A stretch of 64,000 nt of DNA from Flavobacterium saccharophilum (GTDB lineage: Bacteria; Bacteroidota; Bacteroidia; Flavobacteriales; Flavobacteriaceae): assembly GCF_900142735.1 (NCBI RefSeq), contig NZ_FRBY01000001.1, positions 992,001-1,056,000 on the forward strand. Reading direction: 5' to 3'. Positions 35,725-44,256 of the stretch are shown piece after piece; position 1 is the first letter of the stretch; each line of letters starts with the position of its first letter. A model generated the notes under the pieces. It saw nothing but the letters and a program-made list of their open reading frames with translations, had not been told where the DNA came from and made no database searches. The position numbers were made by a program, and so were the translations under genes.

Positions 35725-36123
35725 ATGAATTTAAAAAAGTGCACAGGATTATTTTTAGCTTTCCTATTGTTGGTTTCCAACATTGGGTTCGCTTTTGATG
35801 TGCATTACTGCGGAGGAGAAATAGCTTCTCTTTCCTTGAATACATCTGCTGCGGCTGCTCCAGAAAAAAGCTGTTGTGGGTCAACTGAGAAAAAATCATC
35901 TTGTTGTAAAGACAAAGTAGTACACATCGAAAAGAAATCGGATAATGCTACTTTCAAATTTTTCTTTTTTCAAATTGCTTTTCCTGCAGTAATTCAGGAA
36001 TATCAACCCATTGCTTTTTTGTCTGTTCCGAATTTTAAAAGCAATCAAATTATTTCGTATTATTCTGATGCGAATGCGCCCCCTTTATTCAAATTATACA
36101 ATCAATATATTTTTTACTCCTGA
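35725..36123 (+). CDS. HYC_CC_PP family Cys-rich exported protein
   Basis: 132 residues. Signal-like N-terminus (about 1-23), then the motifs that name the family: HYC at 27-29 (FDVHYCGGE), Cys pairs at 50-51 and 60-61 (KSCCGSTEKKSSCCKD), and PP in NAPPLFKLY near the C-terminus. Thiols and the His point to binding of a soft metal such as Cu(I) (inference). It leads a three-gene plus-strand cluster with a TonB receptor and an HMA protein, and follows the XrtF pair by 45 nt. Confidence 0.85.
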   Translation: MNLKKCTGLFLAFLLLVSNIGFAFDVHYCGGEIASLSLNTSAAAAPEKSCCGSTEKKSSCCKDKVVHIEKKSDNATFKFFFFQIAFPAVIQEYQPIAFLSVPNFKSNQIISYYSDANAPPLFKLYNQYIFYS

Positions 36124-36236
36124 TTTTAATGTTTTAGAATCAAGTCTTTTTGTGGCTTGAGGTGTGCTGTTTTAGTTTTCGATTTGAAGATAAACTTTGA
36201 AAAACAGTTTTCTAATTACTATTAAAATCATTTTTT

Positions 36237-38243
36237 ATGCAAAAAAATATCATGCTCTTTGGTATGATTTTGCTTTCAGTATCTGTTTTTTCACAAGAAG
36301 ATTTACAGGAAGTAAAAGTTACTAAAAAGCAAAAAGGAATAAAAAAATCCTATACACTTACATCCAATACAACCGTAATTACAAGCAAAGAATTGTTAAA
36401 AGCAGCTTGCTGTAACCTGGCTGAAAGTTTCGAGACAAACCCATCAATCGATGTTAATTTTTCTGATGCTCTGACAGGAACCAAACAAATAAAAATGCTT
36501 GGTTTAACAAGTCCGTATTTAATGATTACGGAAGAAAACATTCCTTCAGTTCGTGGCGCTTCTCAGGCATATGGGTTATCATTTACACCTGGGACCTGGA
36601 TCGAAAGTGTACAAATTACAAAAGGAGCGGGGAGTGTTATTAACGGTTATGAAAGTATTTCGGGCCAAATAAATACGGAACTTTTAAAGCCGCTGAGCGA
36701 TATTCCGTTTTTCCTAAATGCTTATGGATCTACGGATGCCCGTTTTGAATTGAATACACACTTCAATAAAAAAATATCCGATAAATGGGCGACGAGCTTA
36801 TTTGTTCACGGAAATACCCGCGTTGCCAAAAACGATATGAATAATGACGGATTTTTGGATAATCCATTAGGGAAACAAATCAATGTTTTAAACCGATATC
36901 AATATTATGATCCCGAAAGTGGGTTGGTGAGTTTTATCAATTTCAGATATATGAATGATAAAAAACAAACAGGTGAAGTTGATTTTGATAAAGACAGAGA
37001 TCGCGGAACAACCAACCATTGGGGGTCAGAAATAAACACTGAACGTTTTGAGGTGTCGACTAAAATTGGTTATGTTTTTAAAGATATGCCTTATCAGAGT
37101 ATAGGTTTTCAAAACGCCTTTAATAGTCATAATCAAAATTCTTATTTCGGATTAAATCTTTATGACATTAAGCAGAATAGTTTTTATTCGAATTTAATTT
37201 TCAATTCGATTATAAATAATACGAAACATAAATTCTCGACAGGTTTAAATTTTACCTACGATCAGTATCAGGAATTTGTGAACGTGACAGATTATAGCCG
37301 AATTGATAATTCGGTAGGTGCATTCTTTGAGTATACCTATGATAATACAGATAATTTCAGTTTGATATTAGGTTCGAGAGTAGATAACCATAATCGACTG
37401 GGATTTTTTGTAACGCCTCGTTTGCACATGCGCTATAATCCTTGGGAGAATGGGGTGATTCGTTTTTCTGCCGGAAGAGGAAAACGTTCTGCAAATATTT
37501 TTGCAGAGAATCAACAGTTGTTTGCAAGTTCCAGAACGTTTTCAATATTAGATAATAATGGAAAAATTTACGGCTTGAATCCTGAAATTGCCTGGAATTA
37601 CGGCGTTAGTTTTTCGCAGAAGTTTAAACTTTTTAATAAAAATGCCGAAGCTGGTTTTGATTTTTACAGAACCGATTTCCAAAATCAGGCCGTTGTCGAT
37701 TTAATGCAAAGTCCGCAGGATGTTTTGTTTTATAATTTAAAGGGGAGTTCTTTTGCCAATAGTTTTCAAGTGGAATTCAATTACGAGTTAATTCATAATC
37801 TGAATTTGAGAACGGCCTACAAATATTATGATATACAAACAGATTATTTGAAAGGAACTTTTCAACGTCCGCTTCAGGCAAAACATCGTTTTTTAGGAAA
37901 TTTAGAATATGAGACTCCAATGAATGATGATAAACAATGGAAGTTTGATTATACTTTTAATTGGTCAGGAGAACAACAATTACCTTATACGGCATCGAAT
38001 CCGGTGGAAGACCAGTTTCCTGAATTTTCGCCTTCATACGCTGTTATGAATGTTCAAATTACAAGAGTTTTTTCACCAGTTTTTGAAGTATATATTGGTG
38101 GAGAAAATATTGGAAATTATAAACAGGAGAAAGCAATTTTAGGTGCCGAAGATCCATTTGGACCAAATTTTGATGCTTCTATAGCTTACGCACCAATTTT
38201 TGGACAAATGTATTATGCGGGATTACGCTTCAAAATAAAATAA
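36237..38243 (+). CDS. TonB-dependent receptor, probable copper/metal type
   Basis: 668 residues, outer membrane. Signal peptide about 1-19, then the plug without an N-terminal beta domain. The plug contains a Cys pair (Cys58-Cys59) in KAACCNLAESFE, followed by GTKQIKMLGL and KGAGSVINGYESISGQIN, then a barrel ending YYAGLRFKIK. The CCNL plug with an HMA protein directly downstream and a Cys-rich protein upstream is a recurring Bacteroidota arrangement. Copper is the likeliest cargo (inference). The 113-nt gap upstream of it has no clear promoter. Confidence 0.9.
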   Translation: MQKNIMLFGMILLSVSVFSQEDLQEVKVTKKQKGIKKSYTLTSNTTVITSKELLKAACCNLAESFETNPSIDVNFSDALTGTKQIKMLGLTSPYLMITEENIPSVRGASQAYGLSFTPGTWIESVQITKGAGSVINGYESISGQINTELLKPLSDIPFFLNAYGSTDARFELNTHFNKKISDKWATSLFVHGNTRVAKNDMNNDGFLDNPLGKQINVLNRYQYYDPESGLVSFINFRYMNDKKQTGEVDFDKDRDRGTTNHWGSEINTERFEVSTKIGYVFKDMPYQSIGFQNAFNSHNQNSYFGLNLYDIKQNSFYSNLIFNSIINNTKHKFSTGLNFTYDQYQEFVNVTDYSRIDNSVGAFFEYTYDNTDNFSLILGSRVDNHNRLGFFVTPRLHMRYNPWENGVIRFSAGRGKRSANIFAENQQLFASSRTFSILDNNGKIYGLNPEIAWNYGVSFSQKFKLFNKNAEAGFDFYRTDFQNQAVVDLMQSPQDVLFYNLKGSSFANSFQVEFNYELIHNLNLRTAYKYYDIQTDYLKGTFQRPLQAKHRFLGNLEYETPMNDDKQWKFDYTFNWSGEQQLPYTASNPVEDQFPEFSPSYAVMNVQITRVFSPVFEVYIGGENIGNYKQEKAILGAEDPFGPNFDASIAYAPIFGQMYYAGLRFKIK

Positions 38244-38297
38244 GAAATACAATATCAATTTTAAAATCAATTACAATAACACTAAATAATTAATACA

Positions 38298-38639
38298 ATG
38301 AAGAATTTAATTTTAATTGCAATGATCACTTTTTTAGGTTTTTCGGCTCAGGCTCAAACTAAAAAGAACAAGAATTTAAAATATACGACTGAAGTTAACG
38401 GAAATTGTGAGCAATGTAAAAAACGTATTGAAAAAGCGGCTTTTAGTGTGCCTGGAGTAAAAACGGCCAGCTGGGATATCAGTTCACATCAGTTAACAGT
38501 TATTTTGAATGAAGAGAAGAGTTCTCCTGAGGATTTAAACAAAGCAATTGCAAAAGTGGGTCACGATACCAAAGAAGTAAAAGCAACCCAGACAGATTAC
38601 GATAATTTACATACATGTTGTAAGTACGAAAGAGATTAA
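38298..38639 (+). CDS. Secreted heavy-metal-associated (HMA) domain protein
   Basis: 113 residues. Signal peptide about 1-20 (MKNLILIAMITFLGFSAQAQ), then an HMA ferredoxin-like fold (about 27-95) with the metal site GNCEQC (Cys37, Cys40), PGVKTASWD and the final helix KAIAKVGHD. A C-terminal HTCCKYERD adds His105, Cys107 and Cys108, which could complete a second site. As a periplasmic metallochaperone it would accept Cu(I) from the receptor upstream. A terminator follows at once, closing the cluster. Confidence 0.9.
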   Translation: MKNLILIAMITFLGFSAQAQTKKNKNLKYTTEVNGNCEQCKKRIEKAAFSVPGVKTASWDISSHQLTVILNEEKSSPEDLNKAIAKVGHDTKEVKATQTDYDNLHTCCKYERD

Positions 38640-38649
38640 TATTTTTTAG

Positions 38650-38677
38650 AAAGCCAAGCCAATGCTTGGCTTTCTTT
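38650..38677 (+). terminator. Intrinsic terminator of the metal cluster
   Basis: Perfect 10-bp stem AAAGCCAAGC / GCTTGGCTTT (38650-38659 with 38664-38673), four-base loop CAAT, then CTTT. Confidence 0.85.
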
Positions 38678-38710
38678 ATCGTTAATTTATCTTTAAAATG
38701 CCGTAATTTA

Positions 38711-38741
38711 TTGTGGTTAAACTAAATTATTCTTACTTTCA
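38711..38741 (+). promoter_or_regulatory. Candidate promoter of the DedA gene
   Basis: TTG at 38711-38713, 20-nt spacer, TACTTTCA at 38734-38741 (two mismatches). Leader about 25 nt. Confidence 0.4.
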
Positions 38742-38771
38742 CAAACTTATAAATGTAACCAAACTCATTTT

Positions 38772-39452
38772 ATGAATAATTTTGATTGGACTCAATTAGT
38801 CAACCCTGAATTTTATATAACTTTAAGTATCGGCGGTTTTCAAATTGGTTTATACATAGTACTGTTTATCGTTTTTGCTGAAACAGGACTTTTTGCAGGT
38901 TTTTTTCTTCCCGGAGACAGTTTGCTTTTTTTATCAGGGATATACAGCCGCGATTTAGTTCAAAATGTTGTTTATATTCCGAGTGATTTTATCAATGTTT
39001 TTTTGCTTTCAACACTAGTAGCTATTATGGGTGTTTTAGGAAATATGACAGGTTATTGGTTTGGTGCTAAAAGCGGTTATTATTTATTTAAGAAAGAAGA
39101 TACTTTTTGGTTTAAAAAGAAGTACTTGTTGCAATCAAAAGATTTCTTTGAAAAATACGGCGGAAAGGCAATCATATACGCGCGTTTTTTACCAATTTTC
39201 AGAACTTTTGCTCCAATTATAGCGGGTATTGTTTCTATGGATAAAAAGAAGTTTATGTTTTTTAATGTGTTGAGCTCTTTTTTATGGTCCTTTATATTAA
39301 TTTTTTCTGGACATTATTTATACGGTGTCTTTTTAAAGCAAGGAATAGATCTAAAACATCACATAGAATATATTATCGTAATTATTATAATTATATCTAC
39401 CTTTCCTGTGTTGCTTAAACTGTTAAAGAAAAGACCAATAGAAAAGATATAA
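38772..39452 (+). CDS. DedA-family membrane protein
   Basis: 226 residues, polytopic inner-membrane protein. DedA/VTT signatures: FAETGLFAGFFLPGDSLLF, GNMTGYWFGAKSG and the basic FLPIFRTFAPIIAGI. DedA proteins take part in membrane homeostasis; some have been shown to recycle undecaprenyl phosphate or other phospholipid carriers. Its neighbour, the convergent rod-shape operon, also depends on undecaprenyl carriers, but the two transcripts are separated by a large palindromic terminator. Confidence 0.93.
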   Translation: MNNFDWTQLVNPEFYITLSIGGFQIGLYIVLFIVFAETGLFAGFFLPGDSLLFLSGIYSRDLVQNVVYIPSDFINVFLLSTLVAIMGVLGNMTGYWFGAKSGYYLFKKEDTFWFKKKYLLQSKDFFEKYGGKAIIYARFLPIFRTFAPIIAGIVSMDKKKFMFFNVLSSFLWSFILIFSGHYLYGVFLKQGIDLKHHIEYIIVIIIIISTFPVLLKLLKKRPIEKI

Positions 39453-39460
39453 GGCTACAT

Positions 39461-39515
39461 TCCAGATATAAAAAAAGTCCGAAGTTTAAAACTTCGGACT
39501 TTTTTTATATCTGGA
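39461..39515. terminator. 55-nt palindromic bidirectional terminator
   Basis: Arms 39461-39487 and 39489-39515 are perfect 27-nt inverted copies with a one-base centre (A at 39488). The arms contain AAGTCCGAAGTTT and long A/T runs, so a shorter stem plus T run forms on each strand. It separates the convergent DedA and rodA genes. Confidence 0.92.
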
Positions 39516-39609
39516 AGAACCTAAGTTCTTTTAGTAATTTCAGGATTCGAAAATCATTTCATTGGAATTTGATTCCGAAGCTTTGGCTACTAAAATTGAA
39601 TTTTTAAGA

Positions 39610-40845
39610 TTACCATTCATTTACCTTATTCGCATCCATTTTCAAGAATATAAACAATAGAATGGTAAATCCCCAGAGTCCGGAACCTCCATAAGAAAAG
39701 AAGGGTAGTGGTACTCCAATTGTTGGAAAAATTCCGATAACCATTGCTATGTTTACAAAAAAGTGCGTGAATAAAATAGCGGCAACACAATAGCCGTAAA
39801 CCCTGCTGAATTTTGTTTTTTGTCTTTCTGCTAAATAAATAACCCGTAAAAATAGGCCGGCAAAAAGTGCAATCACCACAAACGAACCAGCAAAGCCCCA
39901 TTCTTCACCAACTGTTGTAAAAATATAATCGGTATGTTGCTCTGGTACGAATCCTCCTTTGGTCTGAGTTCCTTCCAAGAAACCTTTTCCAATCCAGCCC
40001 CCGGATCCAATCGCAATTTCCGACTGATTAGTATTGTACCCGATACCTTTCATGTCGACACTTTTTCCTAGTAAAATATTAAAACGGTCTCTATGGTGTT
40101 GCTTGAAAACATTATCAAAAACATAATCTACAGAAAAAACAAAGGCTGATATACCAAGCAATATTAAGCCGCTTAAAATGATGTTTCGGTCTACAACCCT
40201 TCCTTTGAAATGAATGATCATAAGAACCGCAAAGGCTATTAAAATAACAACATAAGGCTCTAAAACGAGTGTCAGGACAAATAATAAAATGGTTATAAAA
40301 CCTGTCCATACATACCATGACGGCAAACCTTCTCTGTATAATACAATTATGAAAATACTGTAAATAAGAGCACTTCCCGGATCGGGTTGTGGTAAAATCA
40401 ATAATACAGGTAGAAATACAATAGCTAAAGCCTGAATTTGCCTGTTTACGTCTTTTAGATTTATTTGAGTATCGCTTAAATATTTCGCTAACGCCAATGA
40501 AGTTGCAGCTTTTGCAAACTCAGAGGGCTGTAAGGTAAAGCTGCCTATGGCGTACCAGCATCTTTGGCCGGCAATTGTTTTTCCGAATACAAATAATCCT
40601 GCCAATGATAATAGAGAAACTCCAAAAATAATACTGGCATATTTTTCATAGAACTTTCCATCAACAAAAAGAACAACGAATATTAAAGGAATAGTACAAC
40701 CAATAAAAATTAGTTGTTTTTGATAAGTTCCTTCTGTCGATAATAATGATGAAGAATAAATGTTCAGCCACCCTAATATTACTAACGCAGTATAGATAAA
40801 AACACTTATCCAGTCGATGTTATTTTTTACACTTTGATTTTTCAT
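39610..40845 (-). CDS. rodA: Rod-shape SEDS glycosyltransferase RodA
   Basis: 411 residues, SEDS family, about ten spans. RodA polymerises lipid II glycan during side-wall growth with its partner PBP2, whose gene lies 15 nt upstream. Motifs: GWLNIYSSS at the N-terminus, CWYAIGSFTLQPSEFAKAA, PQPDPGSALIY, GGWIGKGFLEGTQTKGGFVP and PFFSYGGSG at the end. It is the last gene of the mre operon, and the 55-nt palindrome lies 94 nt after its stop. Confidence 0.96.
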   Translation of the reverse strand: MKNQSVKNNIDWISVFIYTALVILGWLNIYSSSLLSTEGTYQKQLIFIGCTIPLIFVVLFVDGKFYEKYASIIFGVSLLSLAGLFVFGKTIAGQRCWYAIGSFTLQPSEFAKAATSLALAKYLSDTQINLKDVNRQIQALAIVFLPVLLILPQPDPGSALIYSIFIIVLYREGLPSWYVWTGFITILLFVLTLVLEPYVVILIAFAVLMIIHFKGRVVDRNIILSGLILLGISAFVFSVDYVFDNVFKQHHRDRFNILLGKSVDMKGIGYNTNQSEIAIGSGGWIGKGFLEGTQTKGGFVPEQHTDYIFTTVGEEWGFAGSFVVIALFAGLFLRVIYLAERQKTKFSRVYGYCVAAILFTHFFVNIAMVIGIFPTIGVPLPFFSYGGSGLWGFTILLFIFLKMDANKVNEW

Positions 40846-40860
40846 TTGAAATAATCTTTG

Positions 40861-42825
40861 TTAGTTCTTTTTAGTGGTGTCTACTTTTGTTTTTTTAATT
40901 TCTGTTTTCGGAACTACTGCCTTTGGAACAATAATTTTAGCTTTTAAAACAGAGTCTTTAGGTGTAGTTTCAATAGCGCTAGCTTCATTCATACCTCCTA
41001 ATTTTGCATATTCAACAGCTAGACTTTTGTTTAATACTCTAGTTTCTAAATCAGTTCTGGTGATCTTTTTTCGTAGATATTTTTCAATCATTAAACTGGC
41101 GATCGGACCCGCAACAGTTGCACCAAAACCTCCATTTTCAATCATAATGGCTATTGCAATTTTCGGGTTGTCTTTTGGAGCAAAAGCAACAAAAATCGAG
41201 TGATCCTTTAATTTTGTCCTAACACCGTCTATTTTTGCGTAGTTCTCAGCGGTACCTGTTTTTCCGCAAATATCAATTCCTTCTACTTTAAGCGCATAAG
41301 CGGTTCCTTTATTATATACATCAAATAAACCTGCTATAACCGGTGGGAAATACTTTTTATCAATAGTAGTTTCGTGTTTGGTTGTAAATTTAGCGTCTAT
41401 TTTTTTACCTTCAATCTTTTTAATGATATGAGGGGTATAATAATAACCTTGATTGGCAACTGTTGCCATCATATTGGCTAGTTGTATAGGAGTCATTAAA
41501 ACTTCTCCCTGACCAATTGAGTTGGAAACAATCGTTGTGCTTCTCCATCCGCCATTCGGATATATTTTTTTATAGGTTTTAGAAGTTGGAATATTTCCTC
41601 TTTTACCAGTTGGTAAATCATATCCCATAAACTGACCTAACCCAAAACTTTTAACGTGATCACTCCAAATATCTACAGCTTTACCAGGATTATTGTATTT
41701 ATTGATGGTTAACATGTAGGATTGCGCAAAATAGGTATTGCATGAATTGTAAATACCATTGTTTAATTGATGCGGTCCAAAACCGTGGCATTTCATAAAA
41801 CGACCTCTACCATAGCTAAAACCATGGTGACACATAAAAGTGGTGTGTTCATCAATTACGCCTTCCTGAAGTGCTACCAAACCCGTTAAGATTTTAAATG
41901 GAGACCCTGGAGGATATTCTGCCAGAAGACCTCTGTCATATAAAGGTTTTGCAATCGAATCGCGATACAAAAGTGTGTAGTTTTTAGATTTTTGTCTTCC
42001 AACCATAATTCCCGGATCATAAGACGGAGCCGTTACTAATGCTAAGATTTCACCTGTTTTTGGCTCAATAGCAACAATTCCACCTCTTTTGTTGATCATT
42101 AATTCTTCGCCGTACTTTTGTAGTTCAGCATCAATAGTAATATTGATATCTTCTCCCGCGACAGCGATCGTATCATATTTTCCATTTTTATAGGAACCTA
42201 TTTCTCGATTGTATTTATCTTTTTGAATGTATTTTACACCTTTTATACCGCGTAAAACTTCTTCGTAACTTTGTTCAACTCCTTGCTGTCCTATTAAATC
42301 GCCGCTATTATAGTAAGGATTTTTTGCAATTAATCTTTCGTTTACCTGAGTAATGAAACCAAAAATGTTAGCGCCATAATCTACTTCGTAATCACGAAGT
42401 GATCTTTTTTGGAAATAAAAACCTTCGAACTTTCTGATTTTCTCCTGAAAAGCAGCAAATTCACTTTTGTTTAGTTGTGATAAAAATACAGAAGGTAATC
42501 GCGGACTATAAACCCTTGCTTTGGCAACTCTTTTCTCGTAATCTTCTTTTGTAATATTTAATAAAGTGCAAAATTCATCAATATTAAGATCTTCTTTAAT
42601 GTCGCGAGGAATAACCATAATATCATAAGAAGCCTGATTGGCAACTAACAATTTACCATATCTGTCATAAATATAACCTCTTTCAGGATAGTCATACTGT
42701 TTTTTTATCGCGTTATTCTCTGATTTTAATTTAAATGAATCATCAATAATTTGCAGATAAAATACCCTGATCAACAGCAAAGATGCTGCGATAATTATTA
42801 AGGAGGGCAGCAAAACTTTTCTCAT
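40861..42825 (-). CDS. mrdA: Penicillin-binding protein 2 (elongasome transpeptidase)
   Basis: 654 residues. N-terminal membrane anchor (about 5-25), dimerisation/pedestal region (RGYIYDRYGKLLVANQ) and a transpeptidase domain with all three motifs: Ser308-x-x-Lys311 in GSPFKIL, SCN in YNSCNTYF and KTG in CGKTGTAENY. It crosslinks peptidoglycan made by RodA. The C-terminus carries a Lys/Val/Pro-rich tail of about 40 residues (KAIVPKAVVPKTEIKKTK style). It overlaps mreD by 4 nt. Confidence 0.96.
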   Translation of the reverse strand: MRKVLLPSLIIIAASLLLIRVFYLQIIDDSFKLKSENNAIKKQYDYPERGYIYDRYGKLLVANQASYDIMVIPRDIKEDLNIDEFCTLLNITKEDYEKRVAKARVYSPRLPSVFLSQLNKSEFAAFQEKIRKFEGFYFQKRSLRDYEVDYGANIFGFITQVNERLIAKNPYYNSGDLIGQQGVEQSYEEVLRGIKGVKYIQKDKYNREIGSYKNGKYDTIAVAGEDINITIDAELQKYGEELMINKRGGIVAIEPKTGEILALVTAPSYDPGIMVGRQKSKNYTLLYRDSIAKPLYDRGLLAEYPPGSPFKILTGLVALQEGVIDEHTTFMCHHGFSYGRGRFMKCHGFGPHQLNNGIYNSCNTYFAQSYMLTINKYNNPGKAVDIWSDHVKSFGLGQFMGYDLPTGKRGNIPTSKTYKKIYPNGGWRSTTIVSNSIGQGEVLMTPIQLANMMATVANQGYYYTPHIIKKIEGKKIDAKFTTKHETTIDKKYFPPVIAGLFDVYNKGTAYALKVEGIDICGKTGTAENYAKIDGVRTKLKDHSIFVAFAPKDNPKIAIAIMIENGGFGATVAGPIASLMIEKYLRKKITRTDLETRVLNKSLAVEYAKLGGMNEASAIETTPKDSVLKAKIIVPKAVVPKTEIKKTKVDTTKKN

Positions 42826-43328
42826 CGTTTATTGGGCTTAATAAGATAGATTATTATGATTGAAATAATTATTGTAAAAATGGTGCTAAATAGGGTTCGG
42901 AGTAAAATATCCCAAATAAATTTAAATTGAAACGCTTCGAGTGTAAATAATATTATATGATGTAATAAAACAGAAACCAGTATGAATGAAAAACGTTCAG
43001 GTGTTAGGGATTCGTTTAGCTTTATCGTTTGATACTCGTAACTCAGTCCAAATGAAAATTTAAAGATATAAGGCCTGTAATAAGCGAGAATAACACATGC
43101 CGTAGCGTGAATACCTCCCGAATTACAAAACATATCCATCGTAAGACCAAGCAAAAAACTTGAAATTATTAAACCTGATCTATTGCTGTTTACAGGATAA
43201 AGAATAATATATAGAATGTATGGAAAAGGACTTATGTATCCTAAGAAATTCATGTTGTTAAAAATAACAATCTGAATTGCAAGTAACATAATGAATCGAA
43301 AAATATTGACTAACAATGCGCTATTCAT
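42822..43328 (-). CDS. mreD: Rod-shape determining protein MreD
   Basis: 168 residues, five or six membrane spans. Flavobacterial MreD features include the N-terminal NIFRFIMLLAIQIVIFNN and FLLGLTMDMFCNSGGIHA, the family's glycine/aspartate region. It links MreC to the membrane part of the elongasome. It overlaps mreC by 8 nt and mrdA by 4 nt, so translation of all three is probably coupled. Confidence 0.92.
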   Translation of the reverse strand: MNSALLVNIFRFIMLLAIQIVIFNNMNFLGYISPFPYILYIILYPVNSNRSGLIISSFLLGLTMDMFCNSGGIHATACVILAYYRPYIFKFSFGLSYEYQTIKLNESLTPERFSFILVSVLLHHIILFTLEAFQFKFIWDILLRTLFSTIFTIIISIIIIYLIKPNKR

Positions 43329-44145
43329 CTTTTTCCTTGTTTTCTAAATTAATAAGTTCTTCTCTGTCTTTACTCTTGATAACATATACGTGGCCTAAGT
43401 TTGTCATATCGTTGAATAACTTAACTTTTATGACATAATAACTTGTGCCTTCTTTTTTGTATACAATATCCACTGTACCAATATTAATTCCTTCAGGAAA
43501 AATTACAGATTGTCCACCTGTGACAATGGTGTCTCCTTTTTTCACAGAAGCTAGTCTTGGAACATCTTCCAACTGAACAAATCCTGTGCTTTTTCCATTC
43601 CAGGTCAATGAACCAAAGTGATTGGATTTTTTTAGCTTAGCATTGATCTGTGATTTCATATTCAAAATACTTATCACTGTTGAATATCTTGGTGATGTGT
43701 TGTCTACCACTCCAATAATTCCTAAACTATTGATTACTCCCATATCTGGTTTAATTCCTTCATTTGCTCCGGAATTTAATGTAATGTAGTTTTCGTGTCT
43801 GTTATAAGAATTGTGAATTACTTTTGAAACAATAATATCTGCAGGTTTTACACCTTTTACACTATCTGGTAACGGTAATTTGCTAGTATCCTCTTTGTTA
43901 AAAAGGAGACTTTTTAATCTTGCGTTTTCAAGTACAAGTTCGTCATTTTCGGTTCTTAAATTCAAATATTCATTCACATGATTGATTCTTTCATAAACAC
44001 CTCCGCTTAAAAAATTAGCCGAGCTGATTACTTTGCTTCTGTGATAGGAATGCGATTGAATTGAGAGAGCCAACGAAATACCTAAAAGCAGCAAAAACAG
44101 CAATCGATTACTGTTTCTTATAATAAAATTAAAAATTTGCTGCAT
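43321..44145 (-). CDS. mreC: Rod-shape determining protein MreC
   Basis: 274 residues, a bitopic membrane protein. One N-terminal span (about 14-28), a coiled-coil (about 55-80, YLNLRTENDELVLENARLKS) and a periplasmic beta-barrel pair (GANEGIKPDMGVINSLGIIG, KGDTIVTGGQSVIFPEGI). It scaffolds PBP2 and MreB. The 111-nt gap to mreB upstream holds a perfect 17-bp inverted repeat without a T tail. Confidence 0.95.
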   Translation of the reverse strand: MQQIFNFIIRNSNRLLFLLLLGISLALSIQSHSYHRSKVISSANFLSGGVYERINHVNEYLNLRTENDELVLENARLKSLLFNKEDTSKLPLPDSVKGVKPADIIVSKVIHNSYNRHENYITLNSGANEGIKPDMGVINSLGIIGVVDNTSPRYSTVISILNMKSQINAKLKKSNHFGSLTWNGKSTGFVQLEDVPRLASVKKGDTIVTGGQSVIFPEGINIGTVDIVYKKEGTSYYVIKVKLFNDMTNLGHVYVIKSKDREELINLENKEKDE

Positions 44146-44190
44146 TTCTTGTTTGGTTATTTTGTTTCAGGATATGCTTTTGGTTTCCAA

Positions 44191-44230
44191 TTTTATTAGA
44201 GTCAAATCTGAATATTTGACTCTAATAAAA
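44191..44230. repeat. Inverted repeat between mreB and mreC
   Basis: A perfect 17-bp stem (44191-44207 with 44214-44230) around CTGAAT. On the mre (minus) strand the stem is followed by TTGG rather than a T run, so it is not a standard terminator. It could be a partial terminator, mRNA processing site or 3' stabiliser. Confidence 0.75.
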
Positions 44231-44256
44231 AAAAATATTGGTTATTATTTTGAATC

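Noticed and set aside
39626..39901. A Cys/Phe-rich 91-codon minus-strand frame inside rodA
   Set aside because: It is an out-of-frame shadow of rodA, which has complete SEDS motifs.
40874..41203. A hydrophobic 109-codon frame opposite the mrdA 3' end
   Set aside because: Antisense to a conserved gene with no sign of its own expression; its composition follows from the mrdA codons.
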